From Sitta carolinensis (Eukaryota; Chordata; Aves; Passeriformes; Sittidae): a stretch of 64,000 nt of DNA. A model generated the notes under the pieces. That model did not search any database. It was not told the DNA's origin and worked only from the letters and a program-made list of their open reading frames with translations. Below are positions 63,470 through 64,000 of this stretch, one piece after another. The position numbers and the translations under genes are program-made. Location of the stretch: positions 30,174,690-30,238,689 of the forward strand of contig CM063289.1 of assembly GCA_032173965.1 (NCBI GenBank), given 5' to 3'. Position 1 is the stretch's first letter. Each line of letters begins with the position of its first letter.

Positions 63470-64000
63470 TTTGCTGGGCTTGTGTTTAACCAGAAAAGCA
63501 GAGCGAAACCACGCCGAAATCAGCAGCGAGCAGGCGGGGCTCGCTCCTGCTAAAGGCTGGGGCGGGGTGGAGGTCGCGGTCCTGCCCTTGAGGAAAGGGA
63601 TTGCTCCCAGCAATCCTGGGATTATCCCTGAGCACGCAGTGCAGAGTGACAGCCACGGAAAGGCGCTTTCTAAACAAAGCAGGCAGCTGTGCCCAGCCAG
63701 CAGCCCAGGCTTCCTCCGGAGCAGCAGAGTAATCGAATTCCGCGGGGGAGAAGCGGAGGTGCAGGAGACGATGTGATTTCCAGGAGAGCCATGGCTCCCG
63801 GCTCCTCTCGGCAGGGCACAGCCCGGGCCTGGCCAGGAGCAGCTCCTGCTCTCCTGTCTCCATCCCTGCTGCAGCCACAGCTGCCATTCCCTCCCTCCCT
63901 CCATCATCGGAGAAGGATCGGGAGCCCAGGCTCCTGTGGCTTTTCCCACCTTTATCCCAAAGAATTAGCCCCCAGGAATATGATCTGAAACCCTCCAATG
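63470..64000. other. Unassigned sequence at the window edge
   Basis: GC-rich unique sequence with open frames on both strands but no recognised product. Confidence 0.35.

Overview
This is vertebrate nuclear DNA, most likely from a bird and probably a songbird. The evidence is the many CR1-type LINE fragments, solo LTRs of avian ERV type, small introns in GC-rich genes, and three intron-split genes closest to vertebrate SERBP1, GADD45A and GNG12. The gene order and orientation match human 1p31.3: SERBP1 on the minus strand, GADD45A on the plus strand, GNG12 on the minus strand.

Layout. Bases 1-6423 are almost entirely tandem repeats and lie in the last intron of SERBP1. That intron also holds a well-formed 39-nt candidate exon at 3158-3196. 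SERBP1 runs right to left: its start codon is at 24036 inside a CpG island, and seven coding exons end at 6424. The final exon, expected to encode the conserved acidic C-terminus, is not in the window. Bases 24.4-38.3 kb are intergenic. They hold CR1 fragments, several minisatellites, a strong CpG island near 31.1-31.4 kb with no recognised gene, and GC-rich sequence. GADD45A (38524-39915 coding) has an Oct-1/CCAAT promoter, four coding exons and a 3' UTR invaded by a minisatellite of about 1 kb; its polyadenylation signal is near 41540. GNG12 is convergent with it: two coding exons at 44277-43627, a likely 5' UTR exon at 52886-52829, and a first exon ending at 59240 in another CpG island. Bases 59.5-64 kb, beyond the GNG12 promoter, hold solo LTRs, minisatellites and no recognised gene.

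The most striking property is the number of unrelated tandem arrays, about twenty in 64 kb with periods from about 6 to about 190 bp. They occupy introns, a 3' UTR and intergenic DNA, and some adjoin CR1 3' ends. Most long open frames here are by-products of these arrays or of GC-rich sequence.

Two gene-model breaks need attention. SERBP1 exon 1 appears to lack one base near 23695. GADD45A intron 1 is only 34 nt and has no AG at the expected acceptor. Both lie in extreme GC-rich sequence and may be assembly errors. The three genes act in mRNA binding and ribosome association (SERBP1), stress and cell-cycle signalling (GADD45A) and heterotrimeric G-protein signalling (GNG12). Their linkage is ancestral synteny and does not imply one pathway.
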